Positions 1-8,955 of a stretch of 64,000 bases of DNA are shown here, in pieces. Position 1 is the first letter of the stretch; each line of letters opens with the position of its first letter. The notes beneath the pieces were generated by a model that had not been told where the DNA came from, searched no databases, and saw nothing but the letters and a program-made list of their open reading frames with translations. The position numbers were made by a program, and so were the translations under genes. The stretch is from Larkinella terrae (lineage in GTDB: Bacteria; Bacteroidota; Bacteroidia; Cytophagales; Spirosomataceae), in NCBI RefSeq assembly GCF_009668025.1, contig NZ_WJXZ01000007.1, forward strand, positions 103,142 to 167,141. The letters run 5' to 3'.

Positions 1-2
1 GG

Positions 3-356
3 TCCATGCTTGTTCAGGATGAGCTGGAAACAGGGGCTAAGGAATCAGTTGTGCGGTGGGTTTTTGCAACGGGAGCTGAGGTTGAGCTGATCGATTCACA
101 TCGAGCCATTCTAAGCCAATCAGACAAGAAGATTCTGGTTGCTTTAGAACCAAATTCGGGGCTAACGCTGCGTGCCTGGTCGACCGGCCCTCGCTATGAG
201 CACGATTCGGCTAATCCGGGTACGATGCAAGTGGGTTTCGAAACCACGATTCCGCCCCGAACGAAACGGTCCTGGAAAGTGGAATTCGTTCCCGGAAGCA
301 TTTCGCTGGAAACCACCTCACCCATGGTTTCGCTGGCACAATGGCCCCATGAATAA
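3..356 (+). CDS. C-terminal part of a heparinase II/III-like protein (5' end outside window)
   Basis: The reading frame is open to the left edge, so only about the last 118 codons are present; the ATG at position 6 is probably internal. The fragment is predicted all-beta, with alternating hydrophobic residues and a late PPRTKRSWKVEF segment. This resembles the C-terminal beta-sandwich of heparinase II/III or alginate-lyase-type polysaccharide lyases, which are periplasmic and degrade acidic glycans. The catalytic alpha/alpha toroid would be upstream and cannot be seen, so the assignment rests on the style of the C-terminal domain alone. Another secreted glycan-active protein with a beta-sandwich tail would fit as well. 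Confidence 0.45.
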   Translation, partial: SMLVQDELETGAKESVVRWVFATGAEVELIDSHRAILSQSDKKILVALEPNSGLTLRAWSTGPRYEHDSANPGTMQVGFETTIPPRTKRSWKVEFVPGSISLETTSPMVSLAQWPHE

Positions 357-464
357 GCAGGTAATTCAATTGATAGTAAATCCAAAATTTGAGCAACTAC
401 AAGTTGCCAAATTGTACAAACTTGCTTACAGATCGATAACTACTAAAAATCCTGCCTGCTAAAG

Positions 465-899
465 ATGGATTTTCCCGCCGGAGAACTGTTCATTCTGCTC
501 TTCTTTTCAGTCGGACTGACGCTCGTCGGCATTGGCTATTTCATCTTTCGTAAGCGCCGGAACCTGACCCGAAACGGGATTGCCGCCAAAGGCATTGTTA
601 TCGGGCTGCACCGGATGGAACGTCACGAATATCCATTGGCGCCTTCCATTCGCTACCAGACTACCGACGGTCGGGAGGTGATTTTTCACAGTTCGGAAGG
701 CCGTAATCCGCCGAAATACCGGGTTGGCGATGAAGTAACGCTCTATTACGATCCCAAAGACTTCCAGCATGTTCAACTGGCGGGTGATTACCTGATGGTT
801 TATGTATTTGCCGGAATGGGAGCGGTTTTTCTGCTGCTTTCGGTTTGGGATATTGCCGATTCCGTGGGAACGATCTGGCAGTGGGCCTGGAGTGAATAA
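465..899 (+). CDS. DUF3592-like membrane protein
   Basis: A 144-residue protein with a hydrophobic segment near residues 8-28 and another near 110-130. Between them lies a soluble beta-rich part with a GxVIG start, the segment IRYQTTDGREVIF and a VGDEVTLYYDP motif. This is the pattern of DUF3592 proteins, small inner-membrane proteins of unknown role whose soluble loop has an OB-like or SH3-like fold. The ATG at 465 is the only reasonable start. A second protein of the same type is encoded at 54387. The neighbours give no functional hint. Confidence 0.6.
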   Translation: MDFPAGELFILLFFSVGLTLVGIGYFIFRKRRNLTRNGIAAKGIVIGLHRMERHEYPLAPSIRYQTTDGREVIFHSSEGRNPPKYRVGDEVTLYYDPKDFQHVQLAGDYLMVYVFAGMGAVFLLLSVWDIADSVGTIWQWAWSE

Positions 900-934
900 C
901 CGGTTTTCAACCCATTAATAGCCAGCTAAAAGTA

Positions 935-1264
935 ATGAAAGACGACATTTTCTCACCCGAAGGTACCTACGTCATTCAGTTTGATGTTTTCGAAGTGAAG
1001 ATGAGCCACTGGATCGAAACCCCGCGCATTTTCCGCGTCGCGGATAACCAGCTTCTGTTTGATTTGCGGGGCGACGTCTGGAGCGCCATGCGGATCAACT
1101 GGCTCAGTGAATCGCGTCTCGAACTACTGGTTGCCAAATACCCCGGCCGGATTTCCTGTCATTTATTCCTCGATCTGCAGACTGATAGGGGAGCGGGAAC
1201 TGCTGATAATGACCGGTTTGAAGGAAATTTGTCGGGTCTGGAAAACTGGGTCCGCCAGCATTGA
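935..1264 (+). CDS. Conserved hypothetical protein, small soluble
   Basis: A 109-residue protein with no signal peptide and no membrane segment. It has alternating beta-strand character (YVIQFDVFEVKMSHW, LLFDLRGDVWSA) and several Trp residues, ending in GLENWVRQH. I do not recognise a family. It starts 35 nt after the upstream DUF3592-like gene on the same strand, so the two may be cotranscribed. It converges on the lipoprotein gene ending at 1364, with a terminator hairpin between. Codon use resembles its neighbours, which supports a real gene. Confidence 0.5.
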   Translation: MKDDIFSPEGTYVIQFDVFEVKMSHWIETPRIFRVADNQLLFDLRGDVWSAMRINWLSESRLELLVAKYPGRISCHLFLDLQTDRGAGTADNDRFEGNLSGLENWVRQH

Positions 1265-1311
1265 ATACCGGTTTTTACTTCTGACGGTTAAACTTGAAAG
1301 CCACTCGAAAC

Positions 1312-1342
1312 AAAAAAAGCCGACCCTTCTACCAGGTCGGCT
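1312..1342 (-). terminator. Intrinsic terminator of the lipoprotein gene at 1364-1819
   Basis: An 8-bp GC-rich perfect stem (AGCCGACC / GGTCGGCT) with a 9-nt loop. On the minus strand it is followed by a run of seven T residues. It lies 22 nt past the stop of the minus-strand gene. Confidence 0.75.
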
Positions 1343-1363
1343 CTGTGAAAAGAAAAGCAATCG

Positions 1364-1819
1364 TTATTTTTTACCGGCAAACCGGATTTCAACTTTGTCG
1401 CCATCCGAAGTACCAGACGCTTCGAAAACCAGTTTACCGGCCGTAATTTCGGCAATTTGTGAACCGCCATCGCTGTAGAGACCGTAGTTGGCACCGTTGG
1501 CTTTGACTTCATATTCTCCCAAATCCAGTTCCCGATCGTCTTCACCCGTTGCTTTGAGCAACAGAACCAGCGAAACGGCACCATCCGATGTTTTTTGCAT
1601 ATCGGCGGAGGCTGAGACGGTTACACCTTTCTGGGTAACTGGTAAGGTTTTGTAGGTTACAACGCTTTCGCCGTTGACTTCGTAAGCGAAAGAACTCAAC
1701 TTGTAGGTTCCGGCCACGGCGCTGGCGGGGTCTTTCGGGCTCACTTCCCCTTTTTCGGAATCTTTTTTACAGGCGGCCAGTGTAACCAGCGCAAACAGGA
1801 AAATCAGTACTTTTTTCAT
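1364..1819 (-). CDS. Small outer-surface or periplasmic lipoprotein, unknown function
   Basis: A 151-residue protein with a type II signal peptide: MKK, a hydrophobic core and a LAACKK lipobox with Cys at residue 17. After a short charged linker comes one beta-rich domain beginning PASAVAGTYKLSSFAYEVNG, similar in style to the small lipocalin-like or immunoglobulin-like lipoprotein domains common in Cytophagales. No catalytic motif is visible. A Bacteroidota promoter lies just upstream (1845-1872), and an intrinsic terminator follows the gene, so it is probably a single-gene unit. Confidence 0.65.
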   Translation of the reverse strand: MKKVLIFLFALVTLAACKKDSEKGEVSPKDPASAVAGTYKLSSFAYEVNGESVVTYKTLPVTQKGVTVSASADMQKTSDGAVSLVLLLKATGEDDRELDLGEYEVKANGANYGLYSDGGSQIAEITAGKLVFEASGTSDGDKVEIRFAGKK

Positions 1820-1844
1820 CAGTGTAGTTGTTTAATGTTCGATG

Positions 1845-1872
1845 CAAACCTAGCACCAAACGTACCCGACAA
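1845..1872 (-). promoter_or_regulatory. Bacteroidota-type promoter for the 1364-1819 lipoprotein gene
   Basis: Read on the minus strand there is TTG, 17 nt, then TAGGTTTG, a full match to the TANNTTTG -7 box at the standard distance from a -33 TTG. The -7 box ends 26 nt upstream of the ATG. Confidence 0.55.
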
Positions 1873-2036
1873 TCAATTACTGGTGACATGAACTGTTACT
1901 TTTGATCGCTGAAGTGGTACCAAACCGGATTGATTCTGCTCAATCCATTTTTCGATAGTGAGATCCGTTGGGGCCAATCAATCTGATTTACGCCCATTCG
2001 GCGGGCATTTTTCGAACAAACCGGTCGGAGGGCGGT

Positions 2037-2044
2037 TATTTTTG
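2037..2044 (+). promoter_or_regulatory. -7 box (TATTTTTG) before the small lipoprotein gene
   Basis: TATTTTTG matches TANNTTTG exactly and lies 21 nt before the ATG at 2065. A possible -33 box (TTCG, an imperfect TTTG) lies 22 nt upstream at 2011-2014. Confidence 0.45.
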
Positions 2045-2064
2045 AAAGCAATGCTGACAACGTT

Positions 2065-2301
2065 ATGAAAACGAAACAATGGATTTGGGGACTGTCACTG
2101 GCTCTGATCACCGCCATTTCGCAAATGGCCTGTGAGTCCAAAACGGAAAAGAAAGCCGAGAAAGTCGGAGATGAATACAAGGATGTCATCAAGGCCCAGA
2201 AAGAGGGCGACAGCAGTGACGTTCAGGAAGAACAGGCCGAACTGGATTCGGCTCGTCAGGATTACCGGGAACTGGCGAAAGATTCTACCCAGAAGAAGTA
2301 A
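2065..2301 (+). CDS. Small charged lipoprotein, unknown function
   Basis: A 78-residue protein with a type II signal peptide ending at a QMACES lipobox (Cys near residue 23). The mature part, about 55 residues, is almost entirely Lys, Glu, Asp, Gln and Ser and should form one long exposed helix. It has no hydrophobic core and no recognised family. Short highly charged lipoproteins of this kind can act as periplasmic spacers, but nothing here shows that. A TATTTTTG promoter box lies just upstream and a strong hairpin terminator just downstream, so it appears to be a self-contained unit. Confidence 0.6.
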   Translation: MKTKQWIWGLSLALITAISQMACESKTEKKAEKVGDEYKDVIKAQKEGDSSDVQEEQAELDSARQDYRELAKDSTQKK

Positions 2302-2314
2302 GGTTTAGAAAGCC

Positions 2315-2357
2315 AAAAAGCCCGGCACAACCCGAAAGTGGAAGTGCCGGGCTTTTT
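2315..2357. terminator. Bidirectional intrinsic terminator between convergent genes
   Basis: A perfect 14-bp stem (AAAAAGCCCGGCAC / GTGCCGGGCTTTTT) with a 15-nt loop. A-run and T-run flank it symmetrically, so it can end transcripts from the small lipoprotein gene on plus and from the esterase gene on minus. Confidence 0.85.
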
Positions 2358-2391
2358 GATGCCCATGGAGCTGATGCAGCCAAGGTAACGA

Positions 2392-3462
<1,071 letters not shown>

Positions 3463-3470
3463 GTTCGATT

Positions 3471-3529
3471 CAGGAATACTTTCGTCCGGCAACTTACTGA
3501 TAAGTTGGGCAAGGACCAAAGTATTCCTG
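3471..3529. repeat. Long imperfect inverted repeat in the SDR-esterase gap
   Basis: Arms 3471-3487 and 3513-3529 pair over 16 of 17 positions. A second, nested 7-bp hairpin (CAACTTA / TAAGTTG) occupies the loop. It begins 20 nt after the SDR stop codon and ends 8 nt before the esterase start, with no T-tract. Confidence 0.7.
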
Positions 3530-3549
3530 ACCGGAAACCGTAAAAACCG

Positions 3550-4587
3550 TCACCATTTGAACTGATTATTGGCTTCGGCTGCATCGTCGGTCTTGGTCGT
3601 GAAAATCGAACGGGTCAGGGCGGTTTCGCTGTCCTTGCCTTTGACGCGTTGTTCCCCGATTCCGCCAGGGGCAGGCAGTAACAAATTGATCACCGACAGA
3701 ACCTCCGCCGTCAATCCGGGAAACAATCCGTGAACGGCAGCGGCCACTTTGGCGGGCAACGAAATGATCAGTTCGGCCCGCCCGTAGCGGCAGGCTTCCA
3801 GAATTTGTCGGGCGCTTTCTTCCGCACTTTTCGACAAAACCGGCAGCGAGTCGCCAATCTTGAACCAGGCATATTCCTTTTCGTTCTGACCTTTGAACAG
3901 CGCATTTCGCGGACTACCCGTTCGCATGAGGCCCGGACAAACCGTAGTCACGTAGATACCGTCTTTTATCAATTCGGGACGGAGCCCTTCGGAATAACCG
4001 ACCAGCGCGAATTTACTGGTGGAATACGGCATCAGATGCGGAAAAGCCACTTTCCCGCCAAATGACGCTATATTAACGATCCGGCCACCCATTTCTTTTC
4101 GCGCGCGCATCTGGGGCAAAACCGCATTGATGGCGTAAACCGCCGACCAGAAATTGGTTTCCATCACTTCCCGAAAGTCATCTTCGGTTGCGTGTTCGAA
4201 GGGCGTTACCAGAATGGTCCCGGCGTTGTTGACCAGCACGTCGACCGGCCCGACGGTTTCCTGGACGGCCTGAATGAAGGCCGTTACCTGGGTTTTATCC
4301 GTGATGTCGCAGGCATAGGTAAAAACCGTGCCGCCATTTAATTCCAGATCGGCTTTGGCGCGTTCCAGTTCGGCTTCGTCGCGGGCGCAAATGGCCAGAT
4401 TCGCGCCTTCCTGCGCAAACTCCCGCGCCAGCACCAGCCCCAATCCGCGCGAACCGCCGGTAATGACAACGGTTTTTCCGCGAAAGTCGGTTTTGCGCCA
4501 TTGATCGAGCAGGGCTTTGGCCGCAACGGCGATGCCAATGCTCGCCAATCCCCAGAGTCCCAGTTTATTCGTGTTGGATAACCTCAT
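3550..4587 (-). CDS. Short-chain dehydrogenase/reductase with N-terminal membrane anchor
   Basis: A 345-residue classical SDR. Residues 10-27 form a hydrophobic segment (LWGLASIGIAVAAKALL) that could anchor it in the inner membrane. The NAD(P)-binding motif TGGSRGLG is at 43-50, NNAG at 120-123, catalytic Ser175, Tyr188 and Lys192 (YSTSK). The C-terminal extension past residue 270 is longer than the 250-residue family standard, as in membrane-associated SDRs of the DHRS7 type. Reaction: NAD(P)-dependent oxidation or reduction of an alcohol/ketone; substrate not inferable. Another, unanchored SDR lies at 60098. Confidence 0.85.
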   Translation of the reverse strand: MRLSNTNKLGLWGLASIGIAVAAKALLDQWRKTDFRGKTVVITGGSRGLGLVLAREFAQEGANLAICARDEAELERAKADLELNGGTVFTYACDITDKTQVTAFIQAVQETVGPVDVLVNNAGTILVTPFEHATEDDFREVMETNFWSAVYAINAVLPQMRARKEMGGRIVNIASFGGKVAFPHLMPYSTSKFALVGYSEGLRPELIKDGIYVTTVCPGLMRTGSPRNALFKGQNEKEYAWFKIGDSLPVLSKSAEESARQILEACRYGRAELIISLPAKVAAAVHGLFPGLTAEVLSVINLLLPAPGGIGEQRVKGKDSETALTRSIFTTKTDDAAEANNQFKW

Positions 4588-4848
4588 CGTTCGTTTGTCT
4601 TTCCAGTGAATAAGTATTCAACCGACCAGACGGCAGAATGTTACCGATCGATGCTAGTTACCGTGTGAATCGCCTTTCTTAAAGGCCGGGAGCGATCATC
4701 CTGCCTCCGGTTTTTTCCGGTTGAAGGATAAAATAGTTCAGTTGACTTCCAATGTCTTACCGAAATCCGTCGGAAGAGGAAAACCTTTGCAGCATCAGAA
4801 GGCGGTTTTTTCGTCTTTTCGACCAAACAACAAAAACGACTGAACTAC

Positions 4849-6138
4849 ATGAAACGAATTGTTTGCCTGCTGGTCTGGATAACCCTGTATGGCCTTTTTA
4901 TGACGGCCTGTAAACACGACCTCGACCCGACTACTCCCGTACCGGAAAAGCCTGGTACGAACAATCCCAAGCCTTCAGATCCTGAAACCGGTGCAGTTCA
5001 GCCGGTTGGCGTCCCGCAGGGAACGGCGGTGATGCAAACGATTGGCCCGGCGGGCGGTGCCATTACCTCCGAAGACGACCGCTTTACCGTCACGATTCCG
5101 GCCGGAGCGTTAACGAAGGACGTTGCTATTTCGGTCCAGCGCATTACAAACACCAACGGCGCGGGTATCGGGGACGGCTACCGCATGCTGCCGGACGGTC
5201 AGCAGTTTGCCAAACCGGTGACCATGACGGTGAACTATACCGCCGAAGAAGGGCTGCGGAGCCTGCCGAAAGCCTTTGGAATTGCTTACCAAAACGCCAA
5301 AGGGGTCTGGATGGCGGTAGGCGGTACGCAGGTTGATACGACCAATCGTCGGGTTTCAATTGACGTAAATCATTTTACCGATTTTACCTTTTTCGAGTAT
5401 GTTTACCTGGAGCCCGAACTGAGTGCCATTGATCCGGGGCAATCCGTCGACATCAAGCTCTTTGGGTTGAGTTCGATTAACTGGTTATTGGAAGATTTTC
5501 CCAAAGGTGCGGAAAGGCCGTTGCCGAAACCGACCCCCATCGACTACCTCGATGGCTGGGAAGTACAGGGCGAAGGGCATTTGGTGGGGGCCGGAACAGC
5601 AGTGACGTATCAGTCGCCAGGCCAGTTACCAAACACAAACCCGGTTCGCGTTGTCGCGAAATTAAAGTCGCCGGGAAAAGAAGTTGCCCAACTGATTTCA
5701 ACGGTATACGTACTTAAAGAAGGCATTTCGCTGCAGCCCGATGGGGGAGACTGGGTTCATTTCCCGAAAGCCGGGGCGCATTTGCGGGGAAATATCAAGG
5801 GACTCGACGGAGAAAATGGCCAGCAAACGGTGAACATCAAATGGGAAGCTGGTTCCCAGCCGCGCAATTCCCTCGGCATTTTTCCCTGGGGCAAGGGCGT
5901 TCCCGGGATTATCTACCGCCCAAATCCGATTACTGAATATACCCACCTGTATATTGTCGATAAGAAAATTTACGTCAGCCCGGGATCACTCAATGCCAAC
6001 AGTATGCTCTACGGCGTCATTTTTGGAACATTTGATGTAAAGTTAGCGGGTGTTATTGCCACCACGATTCCGCCAGTGGTTTCCACTTCTTCAATGCGCG
6101 GAGTTTTCCGGGTGAAGTGCATGGACTGTGTCCGGTGA
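4849..6138 (+). CDS. ZU5-domain lipoprotein
   Basis: A 429-residue protein with a type II signal peptide ending at MTACKH, then a Pro-rich linker (about residues 25-60). Residues 60-150 match the ZU5 pattern: IGPAGGAI, FTVTIPAGAL and a later MLPDGQQFAKPVTMTV. ZU5 domains are beta-sandwich modules also found in bacterial surface proteins. The rest, about 180-429, is beta-rich and unassigned; it ends in a pair of cysteines (VKCMDC). Probably displayed on the outer membrane and involved in binding, not catalysis. A strong terminator follows. The 261-nt upstream gap is shared with the divergent SDR gene. Confidence 0.65.
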   Translation: MKRIVCLLVWITLYGLFMTACKHDLDPTTPVPEKPGTNNPKPSDPETGAVQPVGVPQGTAVMQTIGPAGGAITSEDDRFTVTIPAGALTKDVAISVQRITNTNGAGIGDGYRMLPDGQQFAKPVTMTVNYTAEEGLRSLPKAFGIAYQNAKGVWMAVGGTQVDTTNRRVSIDVNHFTDFTFFEYVYLEPELSAIDPGQSVDIKLFGLSSINWLLEDFPKGAERPLPKPTPIDYLDGWEVQGEGHLVGAGTAVTYQSPGQLPNTNPVRVVAKLKSPGKEVAQLISTVYVLKEGISLQPDGGDWVHFPKAGAHLRGNIKGLDGENGQQTVNIKWEAGSQPRNSLGIFPWGKGVPGIIYRPNPITEYTHLYIVDKKIYVSPGSLNANSMLYGVIFGTFDVKLAGVIATTIPPVVSTSSMRGVFRVKCMDCVR

Positions 6139-6190
6139 CCCGCCGAAACCGTACCCGCAGAAGGGTCTGGCAGTAGCCTTATTTATTCTC

Positions 6191-6231
6191 AAAAAAGCAG
6201 ATCGCAGCACCGTGTGGCGATCTGCTTTTTT
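6191..6231 (+). terminator. Intrinsic terminator after the ZU5 lipoprotein gene
   Basis: A 15-bp perfect stem (AAAAAAGCAGATCGC / GCGATCTGCTTTTTT) with an 11-nt loop, starting 53 nt after the stop. The stem itself carries the T-run. Confidence 0.85.
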
Positions 6232-6393
6232 ATTATTCTGGTACTTATCGAATAAAAAGTAGAAATAATCGGTAAAAACAGGCCGTTTGTCGATGAATAG
6301 CCGGGTTTGAAAGAAAAAAATAAAACCGCATTAAACGCTCGGCGTGGTTGTCCCTCTAAGAGGCATATTACAACAAATAAACAACAACCAACC

Positions 6394-6810
6394 ATGAAAA
6401 CGACCATCTTCACTCTCGTCACATTAGCAGTATTAAGCGCCGGAACAGCAATGGCTCAACGCGGTTACGACAACGACCGTTACCCGGCTCCCAATCCAAG
6501 ATATGACGATAATCGATACAACAACCAACGCTATGACGACATCCAGGAAGACATCCGGATTGATCGGCTGGACGCCATCGTCGGGTTGTCACGCCATCAG
6601 GAACGACAACTGAAACGCATCGAAGACCGCTATGATTTCCGCGAAATGGAAACCGCAAGACGCCGGGACCCGCAGGCTTATCAATACACCCTCCGTCGGA
6701 AAAATCAGGAAATGATGTCGGTGCTGACACCGTACCAACGGGAAAGACTCTTTGCTTACCAACAACAATACCGCCGGAACGATCGGGGTTACTACGGTCG
6801 CCGGTACTAA
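6394..6810 (+). CDS. Small periplasmic protein rich in Arg, Tyr and Asp
   Basis: A 138-residue exported protein. The start at 6394 gives a standard signal peptide (MKTTIFTLVTLAVLSAGTAMAQ) and is preceded by an A-rich leader with AAACAACA; the frame stays open upstream but without export signal. The mature N-terminus (about 23-50) is rich in Tyr, Asp, Arg and Asn (RYDDNRYNNQRYDD). A helical, highly charged region follows (ERQLKRIEDRYDFREME). The helical part is reminiscent of Spy/CpxP-like periplasmic proteins, but the LTxxQ signature is not convincing. Function unknown. A bidirectional terminator follows. Confidence 0.6.
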   Translation: MKTTIFTLVTLAVLSAGTAMAQRGYDNDRYPAPNPRYDDNRYNNQRYDDIQEDIRIDRLDAIVGLSRHQERQLKRIEDRYDFREMETARRRDPQAYQYTLRRKNQEMMSVLTPYQRERLFAYQQQYRRNDRGYYGRRY

Positions 6811-6826
6811 TGAACAGGGTTTCTAA

Positions 6827-6861
6827 AAACGAAAAAGCGGAGTAATCCGCTTTTTTCGTTT
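6827..6861. terminator. Bidirectional terminator between the periplasmic protein gene and the HNH gene
   Basis: A stem of about 15 bp (AAACGAAAAAGCGGA / TCCGCTTTTTTCGTTT) with a 4-nt loop, flanked by A- and T-rich runs. It serves the plus-strand gene ending at 6810 and the minus-strand defence operon ending at 6897. Confidence 0.8.
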
Positions 6862-6896
6862 GAGACTATTCTAACGGGAAAATAAATGAACAAAAA

Positions 6897-7649
6897 CTAA
6901 TCGAAGAAATCGTCAGGTAAATCCTTTACAGTCTCAATAGATCGCATGAGCATGGTAAAAGCGCTTCTGCGAGATAATAAACCTTGTAATACCGATTTAG
7001 CTTTGAATTCTTCTTCTGCATTACCTTGTTTCTCAGCCACTCTCCATTTATTCATCCACCTCAAGACTTCTTCATATTTTTTATAAATAGCAAAACGTAG
7101 GTCTTTAGTGCGGTTTATTGTTTCAGGGCTGCTACCATTGTGTAGATGTTTTAACAAATTTGCAGTATTGACTGCTTTCTGGTTCTTTCTATCCTGTGCT
7201 TGAAAGTGTACTGCCTGACCTCCAAAATCAATAAGATATAATAATTCAGACTCAACATCATCTAGTGGATTACATGGATCAAGATATCCTCCAACTGGAG
7301 TTCGTCGGGGTTTCATCATGTTTGCTGCATGTTCAGCTGGATATAGATTTGACCAAGTATAAGTCAAATTAGGATTTTCGGTACGAGAAACAAAATGTTC
7401 TACATCCATTGCCCAGGAGGTAACAAACTTTTGTTCTGTAAGGTAGCATTTAGCGTGAAATTCGTTATCAAAACGTTCAAATAAATCCGTACCGCGCCAC
7501 GACTCTTTAGAGACCGGTTTTGAAATTGTCTGTTGGTCTTTGGGAAGTTGTTGATCTTCTTTGTAGGCTTCTAATGAGTCCAAATAGTGTTGTATTTCAA
7601 TAGAAGTTAGAGATTGCGGAGATTCGGGGGTACGGTCAATATTAATCAT
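6897..7649 (-). CDS. HNH endonuclease of the PtuB type (Septu-like defence, effector)
   Basis: A 250-residue protein with an HNH core between residues 66 and 130. Visible elements are KCYLTEQK (Cys68), DVEH (82-85) with the catalytic-type His85, WSNL (99-102), and His107 plus Asn110 in AEHAAN. This order matches PtuB/TIGR02646-type HNH nucleases, which cut nucleic acid when a partner ATPase detects infection. The CxxC often found at the first position is reduced to one Cys. The start lies 14 nt after the upstream ATPase stop, so the two are one operon. The sequence is clearly AT-richer than its neighbours, which suggests transfer. The HNH call is secure; the defence role is inferred. Confidence 0.75.
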   Translation of the reverse strand: MINIDRTPESPQSLTSIEIQHYLDSLEAYKEDQQLPKDQQTISKPVSKESWRGTDLFERFDNEFHAKCYLTEQKFVTSWAMDVEHFVSRTENPNLTYTWSNLYPAEHAANMMKPRRTPVGGYLDPCNPLDDVESELLYLIDFGGQAVHFQAQDRKNQKAVNTANLLKHLHNGSSPETINRTKDLRFAIYKKYEEVLRWMNKWRVAEKQGNAEEEFKAKSVLQGLLSRRSAFTMLMRSIETVKDLPDDFFD

Positions 7650-7663
7650 TTATAAAAAGTACC

Positions 7664-8923
7664 TTAAACATTTTGTAAAATCATAGATTCCAATTCAACT
7701 CTCAATGTTGGTGAAAGGTATTGTCCATTAACTTCTAAAATTTCTTCTAGTTTTTGGCGAAGCTTTATCTTATCTTCCTTTAATTCACGTAATGCTAGGT
7801 TGACTTGACTTATTATTTCATCCGCAATATTCGAATACTCATTTTCCAAACCAAAGTGCGTCACCATCAATTCAGAATAGCTTTTTCCTGCTACATCATC
7901 CGTTTCTGTAACTTTAGTCGTTAAATCAAAAATTGTTGCCTTTTTAACACTAGATATTACTGCCGGAGAATGGGTAGCAGCAATGAATTGAATATTAGGA
8001 AAAAGACTCGCTAGTAGCGGAAGAACTTGGTATTGCAGCTCAAGGTGAAGATGTGTTTCTGGCTCATCAATTAAAACAATTCCGCATGGATTATATGAAT
8101 AATCACCAACTTGTTTTCTAATTAAATCTACACGCATGAACAAATCCATTAGAATACTTAACAATGCCGAAAAACCTTCTGATAAAGTATCAAAAGTAAG
8201 TTGGCGGCTGTCGGATAATTTTATATAGAATTCGAAACTTTCTTGGACAAATACTAATTCCAGTGTGTCATCCTCAAAAATTTTACGAAATGTGTCTGTT
8301 AGAACAATAAAGAAACGCTCACTATTCTCAATTTTATCCTTATCATTATTTAGTTGATTGAATGCTTGGTAAACTTTTTGATTGACCAGGTATTGTTTGA
8401 ATTCTTTTATAAAACTTTCGGTAGTGCTATTACTTAAGAGTTTATCTGTAAAATCAGCTTCTTTAGTAACAGTATTAACTTCTATTTTATTAGGAATTTC
8501 TCGTTTTGCTTGAAGAAATGAATAAATAGTTTCCGATTTATGTACGGGCCAAAAAGTATTTGGACGAACTGTGTAACCTAGATTTATTTTTTTAAACTCT
8601 ATTAATTTTTTTTGCCACGTTTTTACTGTTGAGTCGTCATTCCCTTGTTGAGACGCTCTATGTGCGATGTTACTTTCTAATTGATAAATTTGCTTGATAG
8701 GGTCTGTTTCTCCTCCTATAAAAGCCGTCTTGCCACGCCAAGAGAGAATGTAATTATCAATCGCTCTTAAAATCGTACTCTTTCCCGAACCATTCTTCCC
8801 AGTCAAAATCAAATGGCTGAACGGCTGGTAGTCGTGTAAAACAATATCAAAATCCTTGTACGCATAACAGTCGTTTACGTGCAAGGATTTGATATAGGGA
8901 AATTCTTCTGGCTTAATCATCAT
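7664..8923 (-). CDS. AAA/ABC-type ATPase of the PtuA type (Septu-like defence, sensor)
   Basis: A 419-residue SMC/ABC-like ATPase. Walker A GKNGSGKST is at 42-50, an ABC-signature-like LSEGFSALL at 247-255, Walker B IVLIDEPET with Asp286-Glu287, and the switch His in AATHSP at 315-320. A predicted helical insertion (about 95-215) separates the ATP-binding halves. This layout fits OLD-like/AAA_15 ATPases and PtuA of Septu. It starts 32 nt after the nadE stop on the same strand with no terminator seen, so it may be read from the nadE transcript. AT-rich. Two adjacent ATG codons (8923, 8920) can serve as start. No reverse transcriptase lies nearby, so it is not retron-linked. Confidence 0.75.
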   Translation of the reverse strand: MMIKPEEFPYIKSLHVNDCYAYKDFDIVLHDYQPFSHLILTGKNGSGKSTILRAIDNYILSWRGKTAFIGGETDPIKQIYQLESNIAHRASQQGNDDSTVKTWQKKLIEFKKINLGYTVRPNTFWPVHKSETIYSFLQAKREIPNKIEVNTVTKEADFTDKLLSNSTTESFIKEFKQYLVNQKVYQAFNQLNNDKDKIENSERFFIVLTDTFRKIFEDDTLELVFVQESFEFYIKLSDSRQLTFDTLSEGFSALLSILMDLFMRVDLIRKQVGDYSYNPCGIVLIDEPETHLHLELQYQVLPLLASLFPNIQFIAATHSPAVISSVKKATIFDLTTKVTETDDVAGKSYSELMVTHFGLENEYSNIADEIISQVNLALRELKEDKIKLRQKLEEILEVNGQYLSPTLRVELESMILQNV

Positions 8924-8955
8924 TCTGCCTTTCTAGTTCACGTTCAAATATACGC

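Noticed and set aside
6897..8923. Retron with PtuAB effector
   Set aside because: No reverse transcriptase gene or msr/msd-like region lies within several kb.
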